From NCBI GenBank assembly GCA_023230585.1, contig JALNXB010000033.1, forward strand, positions 1-23,406: a stretch of DNA of 23,406 bases. Reading direction: 5' to 3'. The translations under genes and the position numbers were made by a program. This document shows, in pieces, positions 14,545 to 21,451 of the stretch (position 1 is its first letter; each line of letters begins with the position of its first letter). Source of the DNA: a bacterium. Its GTDB lineage: Bacteria > Ratteibacteria > UBA8468 > B48-G9 > JAFGKM01. The notes beneath the pieces were generated by a model that worked only from the letters and a program-made list of their open reading frames with translations, was not told the DNA's origin and did not search any database.

Positions 14545-14731
14545 GCCCCCTCTTGTCATTACGAGTGCTTCTCCCGGGTGCCCCCGAGGAAGTTGCCATG
14601 CGCATAATATCCCTCGGAGATACTCGGGACAAGACTCTCGGAGGCAAAAAGGAGTGGGAATTCAGGACCTTCGTCTTGCTGTCGTCTTTAAGGTGTATTG
14701 GAAAGGGAACAAAGAGTGTATAGGATAAACA

Positions 14732-14767
14732 CTCGCAATGCCACAAAACGGCAATAAAGAGATAAAA
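14732..14767. repeat. Dispersed repeat module A, copy 2
   Basis: 14732-14753 is identical over 22 nt to 197-218, and the similarity continues to 14767 with a one-base indel. It lies about 45 nt upstream of the glyS start. Confidence 0.75.
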
Positions 14768-14812
14768 TAGAGAGTATATAACTGAACGTTATAAAATTTA
14801 GGAAAAAAACAA

Positions 14813-16894
14813 ATGGAAAGAGAAGATTTAGTTGTAGAAATTGGGTGTGAAGACCTGCCCACTTGGACAGGAGAATTTTTAAAGAAAAAATGGGTTAATT
14901 TTTTGTCTGATATTTTGAAAGAAAATAGGGTTGACTATGTATCGTTAAGGTTCTTTTCTACCTCAAGAAGGTTGATTGTTTATTTGGGAGATGTTGCTAA
15001 AACACAAGGAGACATATCATCTGAAATAACAGGTCCACCTGTTGGGGTTGCAATCGACGGTGAAGGCAATTATACTTCTGCTGCTAAAGGGTTTGCTGCT
15101 TCAAACAATGTTTCTTTGGATGAACTTTTTATAAAAGAAAAAAGTGGCAAAAAAGTTGTAGCGTTAATAAAAAAGACTGTTGGAATCCCTATTAAAGATA
15201 TTTTGGGGAATATATTGGTTGAAAGTGTAAAAAAAATAGAAATCCCAAGAAGTATGAAATGGCAGAAGGATGGGTTTAGGTTTATACGCCCAATAAGATG
15301 GGTTTTTGCTATGTTAGGCGAGGAAATTATTGATTTGGAATTGGCAGGCATAAAAAGTGGACCTTATTCTTATGGGCATAGAGTTTTGAGTTGCGGAAAG
15401 TTTAAACCTGCCTCTGCTCGTGACTATATAGATAAAATCTTGAAACATTTTGTTATATTTGACCCTGATTTAAGGTTGGAATTCACAAAAACAATAATTA
15501 ATAAAGAAATTTCTTCTGAAATAGTTTTTGATGAGAAAGAGTTGGTTAAAATTTTAAATGCTTTGGAATATCCTTTTGTCTTAAAATGTGAGTTGAAGGA
15601 CGAGTATATGGCTCTCCCACAAGAGGTTGTTTGTGCAGTAATACGTAATCTTAACGGTCTTCCTCTGTTTAACCAGGACCAACAACTACTACCTTACTAT
15701 ATTGTTGTTTCTGATGGTGTTAAGAGTGAAGAGATAAAAAGGAACTATCTTTCAGTACTTTCAAGTAAAATGGAAGATGCAATATTTTTTATGGATAAAG
15801 ATTTATCTGTCCCTTTTAAAGAATATTCTAATGAGTTAAAAAGAATTTCTTACCACCCAAAATGGGGTAGCGTTTATGCGCGGGTTGAAAGGTTTAAAAA
15901 GATTGCCAATCTGGTTACAGAGTTTTTAGGTGTTAGTGAGGCAGTAAAAGATAATATAAATGAGATAGTTTTATTATGTAAAAATGATCTTGCAACTCTT
16001 ATGGTTGCAGAGTTTCCATCTCTCGAAGGTATTATTGGTAGAGTTTATGCTGAAAAGAATGGTTACAACTCTGTTGTTGCTAAAGGTATTGAGCAACATT
16101 ATTTCCCAAAATCTTCTGGTGATATCCTTCCTGAAAGTTTTGAAACTTCTGTGGCTTCTGTAGTTGTTAGAATTGAAACGTTGTGTGGAATGTTTCTTGA
16201 TGATATTAAGATTAAAGGAACTGGAGACCCTTACGGTATAAAAAAGGTTGCTAACGGGTTGATTGAAATACTCTGGTCTGAAAATCTTAATATTCCAATA
16301 AAAGAGTTGTTGGATAAATCTCTTCTTCTTTTTGTGGATAACCCTAACAATGTTTCTGATAAGATATTTCAGTTTTTGTATCAGAGAATCGAAAATATAC
16401 TTGCAAATGAAGGTTTCTCGTCTGGTATAAGAAAAGCTGTGATTTCTTCTGAAAAAGAGAATTTTCTTAATATTAGGTTAAAGACTGTTGCTCTAAAAAC
16501 TTTTTTCTCTGAAGGCGAAGGTCTAAATCTACTTGTTCCTTTTATAAGGGTTGCAAATATTTTGAAACAGGCAGATGAGAAAAAGATTTGTATTGGAGAT
16601 TCTGTTGTTGAAAAACTTTTAAGTGACCCAGCCGAAAAAGAGTTTTATTCTTTGTATAAAGAGACAGGATCTCATTTAAGGAGTTTGTATAACAACGGTG
16701 AATATATTTCTTTCTTGAAGAATCTTGGAAAATGGAGAAATGTGATTGATACTTTTTTTGACGATGTTCTTATTATGTGTGATGATGAAAAAATTAGAGA
16801 AAATCGGCTTGCTCTTTTACGTGAAGTTAATGAAATTTTTAGTCTTTTTGCTGATTTTTCTCTTATACCCTTAGTGGAGGTTGACAATGTCTAA
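14813..16894 (+). CDS. glyS: Glycyl-tRNA synthetase, beta subunit
   Basis: A 693-residue beta subunit of the bacterial alpha2beta2 glycyl-tRNA synthetase, which binds tRNA-Gly while the alpha subunit (GlyQ) activates glycine. Family marks are the N-terminal VVEIGCEDLP (7-16; usually EIGTEELP), FSTSRRL, PRSMKW (144-149), RFIRPIRWVFAMLG (155-168), LPLFNQDQQLL, YHPKWGSVYARVERF and GTGDPYGIKKVANGLIEIL, followed by a helical C-terminal tRNA-binding region. Length is standard. An AGGA lies upstream of the ATG. glyQ, normally just upstream, is absent; the repeat block sits there instead, so the alpha subunit must be encoded elsewhere. The end overlaps the glyA start by 8 nt. Confidence 0.95.
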   Translation: MEREDLVVEIGCEDLPTWTGEFLKKKWVNFLSDILKENRVDYVSLRFFSTSRRLIVYLGDVAKTQGDISSEITGPPVGVAIDGEGNYTSAAKGFAASNNVSLDELFIKEKSGKKVVALIKKTVGIPIKDILGNILVESVKKIEIPRSMKWQKDGFRFIRPIRWVFAMLGEEIIDLELAGIKSGPYSYGHRVLSCGKFKPASARDYIDKILKHFVIFDPDLRLEFTKTIINKEISSEIVFDEKELVKILNALEYPFVLKCELKDEYMALPQEVVCAVIRNLNGLPLFNQDQQLLPYYIVVSDGVKSEEIKRNYLSVLSSKMEDAIFFMDKDLSVPFKEYSNELKRISYHPKWGSVYARVERFKKIANLVTEFLGVSEAVKDNINEIVLLCKNDLATLMVAEFPSLEGIIGRVYAEKNGYNSVVAKGIEQHYFPKSSGDILPESFETSVASVVVRIETLCGMFLDDIKIKGTGDPYGIKKVANGLIEILWSENLNIPIKELLDKSLLLFVDNPNNVSDKIFQFLYQRIENILANEGFSSGIRKAVISSEKENFLNIRLKTVALKTFFSEGEGLNLLVPFIRVANILKQADEKKICIGDSVVEKLLSDPAEKEFYSLYKETGSHLRSLYNNGEYISFLKNLGKWRNVIDTFFDDVLIMCDDEKIRENRLALLREVNEIFSLFADFSLIPLVEVDNV
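16876..16880 (+). promoter_or_regulatory. Shine-Dalgarno of glyA, decides the start
   Basis: GGAGG six nt before the ATG at 16887, located within the last codons of glyS. It favours that ATG over an in-frame TTG at 16881, which directly abuts the GGAGG. Confidence 0.85.
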
Positions 16895-18122
16895 ATGTAT
16901 AGATGAAGAGATTTTTAAACTTGTAGAAGAGGAAGAGAAAAAACAAATTAACACAATTACTCTTATCCCTTCTGAAAATATTGTTAGTAGAGAGGTTTTA
17001 AAGATTGCTGGTTCAGTTCTTACCAATAAATACGCAGAAGGATACCCTGCCAAAAGATATTATGGTGGATGTGAATATGTTGATACTATTGAAGAGATAG
17101 CAGTCAATAGAGCGTGTAAGTTGTTTGGGGCAGAGTTTGCCAATGTACAACCCCACTCAGGTAGTCAAGCAAATATGGCGGTATATTTTTCTATTCTGAA
17201 ACCCGGAGATAAAATACTTGCTATGGATATGTCTGCTGGTGGGCACCTAACTCACGGGTTGGCTAACAATTTTTCAGGGGTTTTCTACCAACCATTTTTT
17301 TATTCAGTAGATAAAGAGAGTGAATCTATTGATTACAACAAAGTAAGAGAGATTGCTCATTATGTTAAACCAAAAGTAATAGTTTGTGGTGCAAGTTCTT
17401 ATTCAAGAACATTAGATTTCCAAAAATTTTCAGAAATTGCAAAAGAAGTAAATGCTTTTATGTTTGCTGATATTGCTCATATTGCTGGATTAGTAGCTGC
17501 CAAGATTCACCCTTCTCCTGTGGAGGTTGCAGACTTTGTGACATCTACTACTCATAAAACATTAAGAGGTCCGAGAGGCGGTTTTGTGTTATCAAAAAAG
17601 AAATACGGTCCAAAACTAAATAGTTCACTTATGCCCGGAATACAAGGCGGTCCTCTTATGCATATTATTGCTGCAAAAGCGGTATCTTTTAATGAAGCAT
17701 TAAAACCCGAGTTTGAGGTCTACCAACAACAGATCATAAAAAACTCAAAAAAACTGTGTGCTGAAATGGTTGCAAGAGGGTATAGGATAGTTAGTGGTGG
17801 TACTGATAACCATCTTTTTGTAATTGATTTAACTAACAAGGGCTTAACAGGTTTGGAGGCTCAAGAATTACTTGAAAGCGTTGGTATTATTACAAATAAA
17901 AACCTTCTTCCGTTTGATACTTTGTCTCCAAAAATAACAAGTGGGTTAAGGGTTGGCACACCTTCAGTGACAAGTCGTGGAATGAAAGAGGAAGAGATGG
18001 AAAAGATTGCCAGTTGGATAGATGAAACATTTAAATATAAAGATAATGCGGAAATATTAAAAGATATTTCAGAAAAGATAAGGAGATTTTCGAGTGAATA
18101 CCCAATCTATCCACAGACCTGA
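16887..18122 (+). CDS. glyA: Serine hydroxymethyltransferase
   Basis: A 411-residue PLP enzyme interconverting serine plus tetrahydrofolate with glycine plus 5,10-methylene-tetrahydrofolate in the cytosol. Motifs in order: TLIPSENIVS (25-34; the family usually has LIASEN), YAEGYPAKRYYGGCEYVD (49-66), PHSGSQANMAVY, SAGGHLTHG, the PLP Asp195 and His198 in FADIAHIAGLVA, and the PLP-lysine Lys224 in TTHKTLRGPRGG. Length is standard. Start ATG 16887, set by the GGAGG at 16876; it overlaps glyS by 8 nt. The pairing with glyS links glycine supply to glycine charging. The 3' end overlaps the deaminase gene by 29 nt. Confidence 0.98.
   Translation: MSKCIDEEIFKLVEEEEKKQINTITLIPSENIVSREVLKIAGSVLTNKYAEGYPAKRYYGGCEYVDTIEEIAVNRACKLFGAEFANVQPHSGSQANMAVYFSILKPGDKILAMDMSAGGHLTHGLANNFSGVFYQPFFYSVDKESESIDYNKVREIAHYVKPKVIVCGASSYSRTLDFQKFSEIAKEVNAFMFADIAHIAGLVAAKIHPSPVEVADFVTSTTHKTLRGPRGGFVLSKKKYGPKLNSSLMPGIQGGPLMHIIAAKAVSFNEALKPEFEVYQQQIIKNSKKLCAEMVARGYRIVSGGTDNHLFVIDLTNKGLTGLEAQELLESVGIITNKNLLPFDTLSPKITSGLRVGTPSVTSRGMKEEEMEKIASWIDETFKYKDNAEILKDISEKIRRFSSEYPIYPQT
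18081..18085 (+). promoter_or_regulatory. Shine-Dalgarno inside glyA for the deaminase gene
   Basis: AGGAG eight nt before the GTG at 18094, supporting that non-ATG start; no alternative upstream of the conserved region is available. Confidence 0.7.
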
Positions 18123-18558
18123 CTGGGACGAATATTTTATTCAAATTGCAGAACTTATTAGTAGCCGTTCTACCTGTCTAAGAAGAAAAGTTGGAGCAGT
18201 TCTTGTTAAAGAGAAACGAATACTTGCGACCGGTTATAACGGAGCGCCTTCTGGTTTAAAACATTGTTCTGAGACAGGGTGTCTTAGAGAAAAACTTGGC
18301 GTACCCTCTGGTGAAAAGCATGAGTTATGCAGAGGATTGCACGCTGAACAGAACGCTATAATTCAGGCAGCGTATCACGGGATTTCAATAAAGGGAAGCA
18401 CCCTGTACATTACCTGTCATCCTTGCAGTGTTTGTTCAAAAATGATAATTAACGGTGGGATAAAGGAGATTGTTATTAAAGAGCCCTACCCTGATATTAT
18501 CGCTTCGGATATGCTTAAGGAAGCCGGTGTTAAGGTCCGTGTAATTATTAAAAAGTAA
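18094..18558 (+). CDS. dCMP deaminase family protein (ComEB-like)
   Basis: A 154-residue zinc-dependent deoxycytidylate deaminase, predicted to convert dCMP to dUMP for thymidylate synthesis. Zinc and catalytic residues are His83 and Glu85 in LHAEQNAI and Cys111 and Cys114 in CHPCSVC. The family features RPDWDEYFIQIA, STCLRRKVGAVLV and GYNGAPSG lie upstream. Start is the GTG at 18094 with AGGAG inside glyA. Methylene-THF from GlyA and dUMP are the two substrates of thymidylate synthase, so the glyA-deaminase coupling makes metabolic sense (inference; thyA/thyX is not in the window). An inverted repeat (18518-18526/18559-18567) straddles the stop codon. Confidence 0.93.
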   Translation: MNTQSIHRPDWDEYFIQIAELISSRSTCLRRKVGAVLVKEKRILATGYNGAPSGLKHCSETGCLREKLGVPSGEKHELCRGLHAEQNAIIQAAYHGISIKGSTLYITCHPCSVCSKMIINGGIKEIVIKEPYPDIIASDMLKEAGVKVRVIIKK

Positions 18559-18567
18559 CGGCTTCCT
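18518..18567 (+). other. Inverted repeat across the end of the deaminase gene
   Basis: AGGAAGCCG (18518-18526) and CGGCTTCCT (18559-18567) form a perfect 9-bp stem with a 32-nt intervening segment that can add a few more pairs. It brackets the stop codon at 18556-18558. No U-run follows, so it is not a clear terminator; it could protect the mRNA 3' end or separate deaminase from recJ expression. Confidence 0.4.
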
Positions 18568-18621
18568 CACAAAGCAACCTCCCATAGTTTACAATGGACA
18601 GCAAATTTATAAAACAATATT

Positions 18622-20244
18622 ATGATTAAACAACAAATTCCACCAATAATAAAAGAAATTTTACTTGCGAGAGGTTTTGAATCTGAAACTGATATGGTTA
18701 AATTTCTTTTTTCTGGGATACCAAGTTTAACTGACCCGTTCAGCATACCTGTGTTAAAAAACGCCTGTGATACACTAAAAAAAACTATCTTAAATGGTGA
18801 AAAAGTATTTGTATTTGGCGATGGAGATGTTGATGGGATATGTGGGGTATTTTTAATTCTTTCGTTTTTTAGGGATTTAGGTATAAAAATTCCTTTTTAT
18901 CTAACACATAGACTTGAAGATAATTATGAGATACCAACATCTTTAATAAGTGAACTTAAAGAAAATGGATTTTCTACACTTATAACAGTTGACTGCGGTA
19001 TATCATCTGTTGAGGCATTAAAGAAAGCTGAACAATTAGGTCTAAAATGTATTATTCTTGACCATCATATTATGGAGTTTCCAGATAAACTTCCTAAAAG
19101 CCATATATATGTTAATCCTAATTGCATTAAATGGAATAAGGATTTTAGTTACCTTAGTGGCACAGGTGTTGTTTTTAAGTTTATTACTGGTATGGAGCAG
19201 TTAATGTCTGGGTTGAGAGAAAAAAGAATTTCTAAAATGTATGAAATCCCTTGCCTTGCTGCTCTTGCAGATATTGTACCACTTGTTGGCGAGAACAGGA
19301 TTTTTGTTAAAGAAGGGCTCAGAAAACTTCCTTTCACATCAATAAAAGGTTTAAATTATCTTCTTGATTTTTATAGGCTTAAACCAACTCCTACAATTAG
19401 AGATATTGTTATGAGGCTTAACCCTAAACTTAACTCTCCTGGGAGATTAGGAAAACCTGAGATTGTTTTAGAGTTGCTTCTTGAAAACGATATTTCTCTT
19501 ATAGAAAAGATTGCTAATGAAATTGATGCAAATGATAGAGAAAGGTATAGGGCTATAACAAAAATTATGAAAACAATTGAGAATTGTGACGATATTGAAA
19601 AAGGTTTTATAATTTCTGACGATGATTATAGAGGGTTAAGCGGTATAATTGCATCTCGGTTAGCAGGGAAATTTGAAAGACCTTTTGTAGTCTGTTATAA
19701 GAAAGATGATTTTATAAGAGGGTCTATCCGAACACCCGATGGGTATCTACTCCATAGTTTAAAATCAAATATAGAAGAGTTTATGGACGAAATTGGAGGT
19801 CATAGTCAAGCTGTTGGGTTTAAGTGTTCTTCCACCAAAATTGATATTGTTAAGGATATCTGGGATTCAACAGAATGGCACTTCCACATAAATAAACAAT
19901 ATGACTGTGAACTTGATATTGACAAACTAACGCCTTCTCTAATAGAAGATATCTTTACATACCTTGAACCTTTTGGGAAAGGTAATCCTCTACCTATCTT
20001 TTTATGTCGGAATATTACAATTAAAACAATAAGAGCTGATGAACCCAATACAAAAAAATGTTGGGTAAAAAATAAGAACTCTTTTTTTGAAGCAACCCTA
20101 CCAGAAAAAATTAATATTCCTCAACCAGACGAATTGTCTGATATCTACTATACGCCTTACGTTAGAAGTTTTAACGGTTTATACCGAATTATCTTAAAAA
20201 TCTCTAATTTAACAACTTATTCTTCCGGTTCAGTCGATTGCTGA
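18622..20244 (+). CDS. recJ: Single-stranded-DNA-specific exonuclease RecJ
   Basis: A 540-residue DHH/DHHA1-family 5'-3' ssDNA exonuclease acting in recombination and repair. Motif I is FGDGDVDGICG (65-75; usually YGDYDVDG), motif II is ITVDCGISS with Asp124, motif III is ILDHH (147-149 is DHH), followed by VNPN, GTGVVFKF, AALADIVPLVGENR, LNSPGRLGKPE and a DHHA1 region containing RPFVVCYKKDDFIRGSIRTPDG and GGHSQAVGFK, with a C-terminal OB-like domain. It is a little shorter than E. coli RecJ (577 aa). No strong Shine-Dalgarno precedes the ATG. It starts 63 nt after the deaminase gene and its last 28 nt overlap rpmB on the other strand. Confidence 0.95.
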   Translation: MIKQQIPPIIKEILLARGFESETDMVKFLFSGIPSLTDPFSIPVLKNACDTLKKTILNGEKVFVFGDGDVDGICGVFLILSFFRDLGIKIPFYLTHRLEDNYEIPTSLISELKENGFSTLITVDCGISSVEALKKAEQLGLKCIILDHHIMEFPDKLPKSHIYVNPNCIKWNKDFSYLSGTGVVFKFITGMEQLMSGLREKRISKMYEIPCLAALADIVPLVGENRIFVKEGLRKLPFTSIKGLNYLLDFYRLKPTPTIRDIVMRLNPKLNSPGRLGKPEIVLELLLENDISLIEKIANEIDANDRERYRAITKIMKTIENCDDIEKGFIISDDDYRGLSGIIASRLAGKFERPFVVCYKKDDFIRGSIRTPDGYLLHSLKSNIEEFMDEIGGHSQAVGFKCSSTKIDIVKDIWDSTEWHFHINKQYDCELDIDKLTPSLIEDIFTYLEPFGKGNPLPIFLCRNITIKTIRADEPNTKKCWVKNKNSFFEATLPEKINIPQPDELSDIYYTPYVRSFNGLYRIILKISNLTTYSSGSVDC

Positions 20245-20438
20245 GGAGCAGAAGGTCGTTTAACTTTACCTGTTTTTATGCAAGAAGTGCATATATTTAT
20301 TCTTCTTCTTACGCCTTTTATCTCAGTTAGCATTCTTTGAATATTCGGTTTCCAAGTTCTTCTTGATTTTCTATTTGAATGGCTTACTTTATTTCCTGTA
20401 CTTGTTTTTTTTCCACAAATTTCACAAACCTTTCCCAT
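20217..20438 (-). CDS. rpmB: 50S ribosomal protein L28, zinc-binding (C+) form
   Basis: A 73-residue L28 of the large ribosomal subunit. It has two CxxC pairs (C5/C8 in CEICGKK and C50/C53 in CTSCIKTGK), the four-cysteine zinc form, plus GNKVSHSNRKSRRTWKPN and a Lys/Arg-rich core. The last residues (PSAPQQSTEPEE) are an acidic tail beyond the conserved domain and are encoded by the segment overlapping recJ. AGGAGG precedes the ATG by 5 nt. It is the last gene of a minus-strand group, 12 nt after the dehydrogenase gene. Confidence 0.96.
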   Translation of the reverse strand: MGKVCEICGKKTSTGNKVSHSNRKSRRTWKPNIQRMLTEIKGVRRRINICTSCIKTGKVKRPSAPQQSTEPEE

Positions 20439-20450
20439 TACTTCCTCCTA

Positions 20451-21443
20451 TTAAACTATCTTTAAAACGGAAAGCCCTATTTGTTGAGCCTCATACCCGT
20501 CTAAACCTGTTACTTTGGGTTTTTCTATACCTTTAACACAATTGATAAAGTGTTTCATCTGATCATTAAACATCTGGTTCTTTTTATATCTTATATATTG
20601 GGTTTCTACACCATTTTTGAAAAGATACACCCCCTCTGTTTGAGGGTCAAAATCTTCTGGTAAATCTTTCTCTTCTATTCCATCCTGAAAATAGATTGTG
20701 CCATTAGGTCCAAAAACATCGTTAAACCTTTTACCACCGCATTTTGCAGGTAAACCCCATGACCAGTTTAATATATGTTGGTCACCAGACTTAAATTCAA
20801 GAACAAATGTTCCTGTGTCGAGAGCAGTTGAACTTGTCTTTATTTTTATAGGTAGTCCAGCCACTCTATTTATATCTCCAAAAACATATCTGGCAAAATC
20901 ATAGTTGTGAACACAACCATCTATAAAAGGACCGCCTCCTTTCTCTTTGTCCATATACCATGGAGATGACGGCGCTGATGTTATCATAAAGTTTCTCCAG
21001 ACAACAGGTCTTCCAATTTTACCTGAGAGTATTATTTCTTTAAATTTTTCCCAACCATTATCAAACCTTCTAACAAAACCTATTGAGAAGATAACACCTC
21101 TCTTATCACACTCGTTGACCATTTCATCTGCATCCTCTAATGTCATAGATATAGGTTTTTCACAAAAGATTGCTTTATTATTTTTTGCTGCCAAAACAAC
21201 AGGATCTTTATGGAGATAGGTTGGTAAACAAACAAGGACAGCGTTTAATTCGTCAAGTTCAACCAATTTTGTATAATCAGTAAAAGAATGAGTTGGCTTG
21301 AAAGTTTCATTATAAAGTTTAAGTGCTTTTTCAGATAAATCTGATGCCGCAAATATCTCAACATCTTCCATTTGTGAGAGAATTTTTGAATGAAGTCTTC
21401 CCATCCCACCGCAACCTATCACACCAACTTTTATTTTTCCCAT
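20451..21443 (-). CDS. Gfo/Idh/MocA-family oxidoreductase
   Basis: A 330-residue NAD(P)-dependent dehydrogenase of sugars or inositol. The N-terminal Rossmann domain shows GVIGCGGMGRLH (7-18), the EKP motif is at 95-97 (CEKPISMTLEDADEM), and the catalytic region reads GGGPFIDGCVHNYDFARY with Asp175, His179 and Asp182, resembling inositol 2-dehydrogenases. AGGAGG lies 4 nt before the ATG. It follows the O-antigen-ligase gene by 8 nt, so it may supply a modified sugar for surface polysaccharide; catabolic inositol dehydrogenase (IolG) is the alternative given the IolB-like gene elsewhere in the window. The substrate cannot be fixed from sequence. Confidence 0.9.
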   Translation of the reverse strand: MGKIKVGVIGCGGMGRLHSKILSQMEDVEIFAASDLSEKALKLYNETFKPTHSFTDYTKLVELDELNAVLVCLPTYLHKDPVVLAAKNNKAIFCEKPISMTLEDADEMVNECDKRGVIFSIGFVRRFDNGWEKFKEIILSGKIGRPVVWRNFMITSAPSSPWYMDKEKGGGPFIDGCVHNYDFARYVFGDINRVAGLPIKIKTSSTALDTGTFVLEFKSGDQHILNWSWGLPAKCGGKRFNDVFGPNGTIYFQDGIEEKDLPEDFDPQTEGVYLFKNGVETQYIRYKKNQMFNDQMKHFINCVKGIEKPKVTGLDGYEAQQIGLSVLKIV

Positions 21444-21451
21444 ACCTCCTC

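Larger units (their letters stand above)
14475..14812. repeat. 338-nt repeat-rich intergenic block before glyS
   Basis: No protein gene or tRNA is recognised; the small open frames here carry no family features. The block holds repeat module B (14497-14544, shared with 23272-23316) near its left end and module A (14732-14767, shared with 197-233) near its right end. Between them is a more GC-rich stretch with CCGAGG (14584-14589) inverted against CCTCGG (14612-14617) and several CTCGG direct repeats. GAGTGTT at 14506-14512 and AACACTC at 14728-14734 form an inverted pair about 220 nt apart, suggesting an element of roughly 230-270 nt. The glyS promoter probably lies at the AT-rich right edge, but I see no convincing -35/-10 pair. 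Confidence 0.6.

Noticed and set aside
14520..14720. Possible tRNA or structured RNA gene in the GC-richer stretch
   Set aside because: No cloverleaf with T-arm and anticodon arm could be drawn; the dyads are better explained as repeats.
14508..14746. Small open frames on both strands in the intergenic block
   Set aside because: No family features, no ribosome-binding sites, and they are built from repeat sequence shared with other intergenic blocks.
18588..18613. TTTACA ... TATAAA as a recJ promoter
   Set aside because: The spacing is only 14 nt, too short for a standard promoter, and no better pair was visible in the 63-nt spacer.
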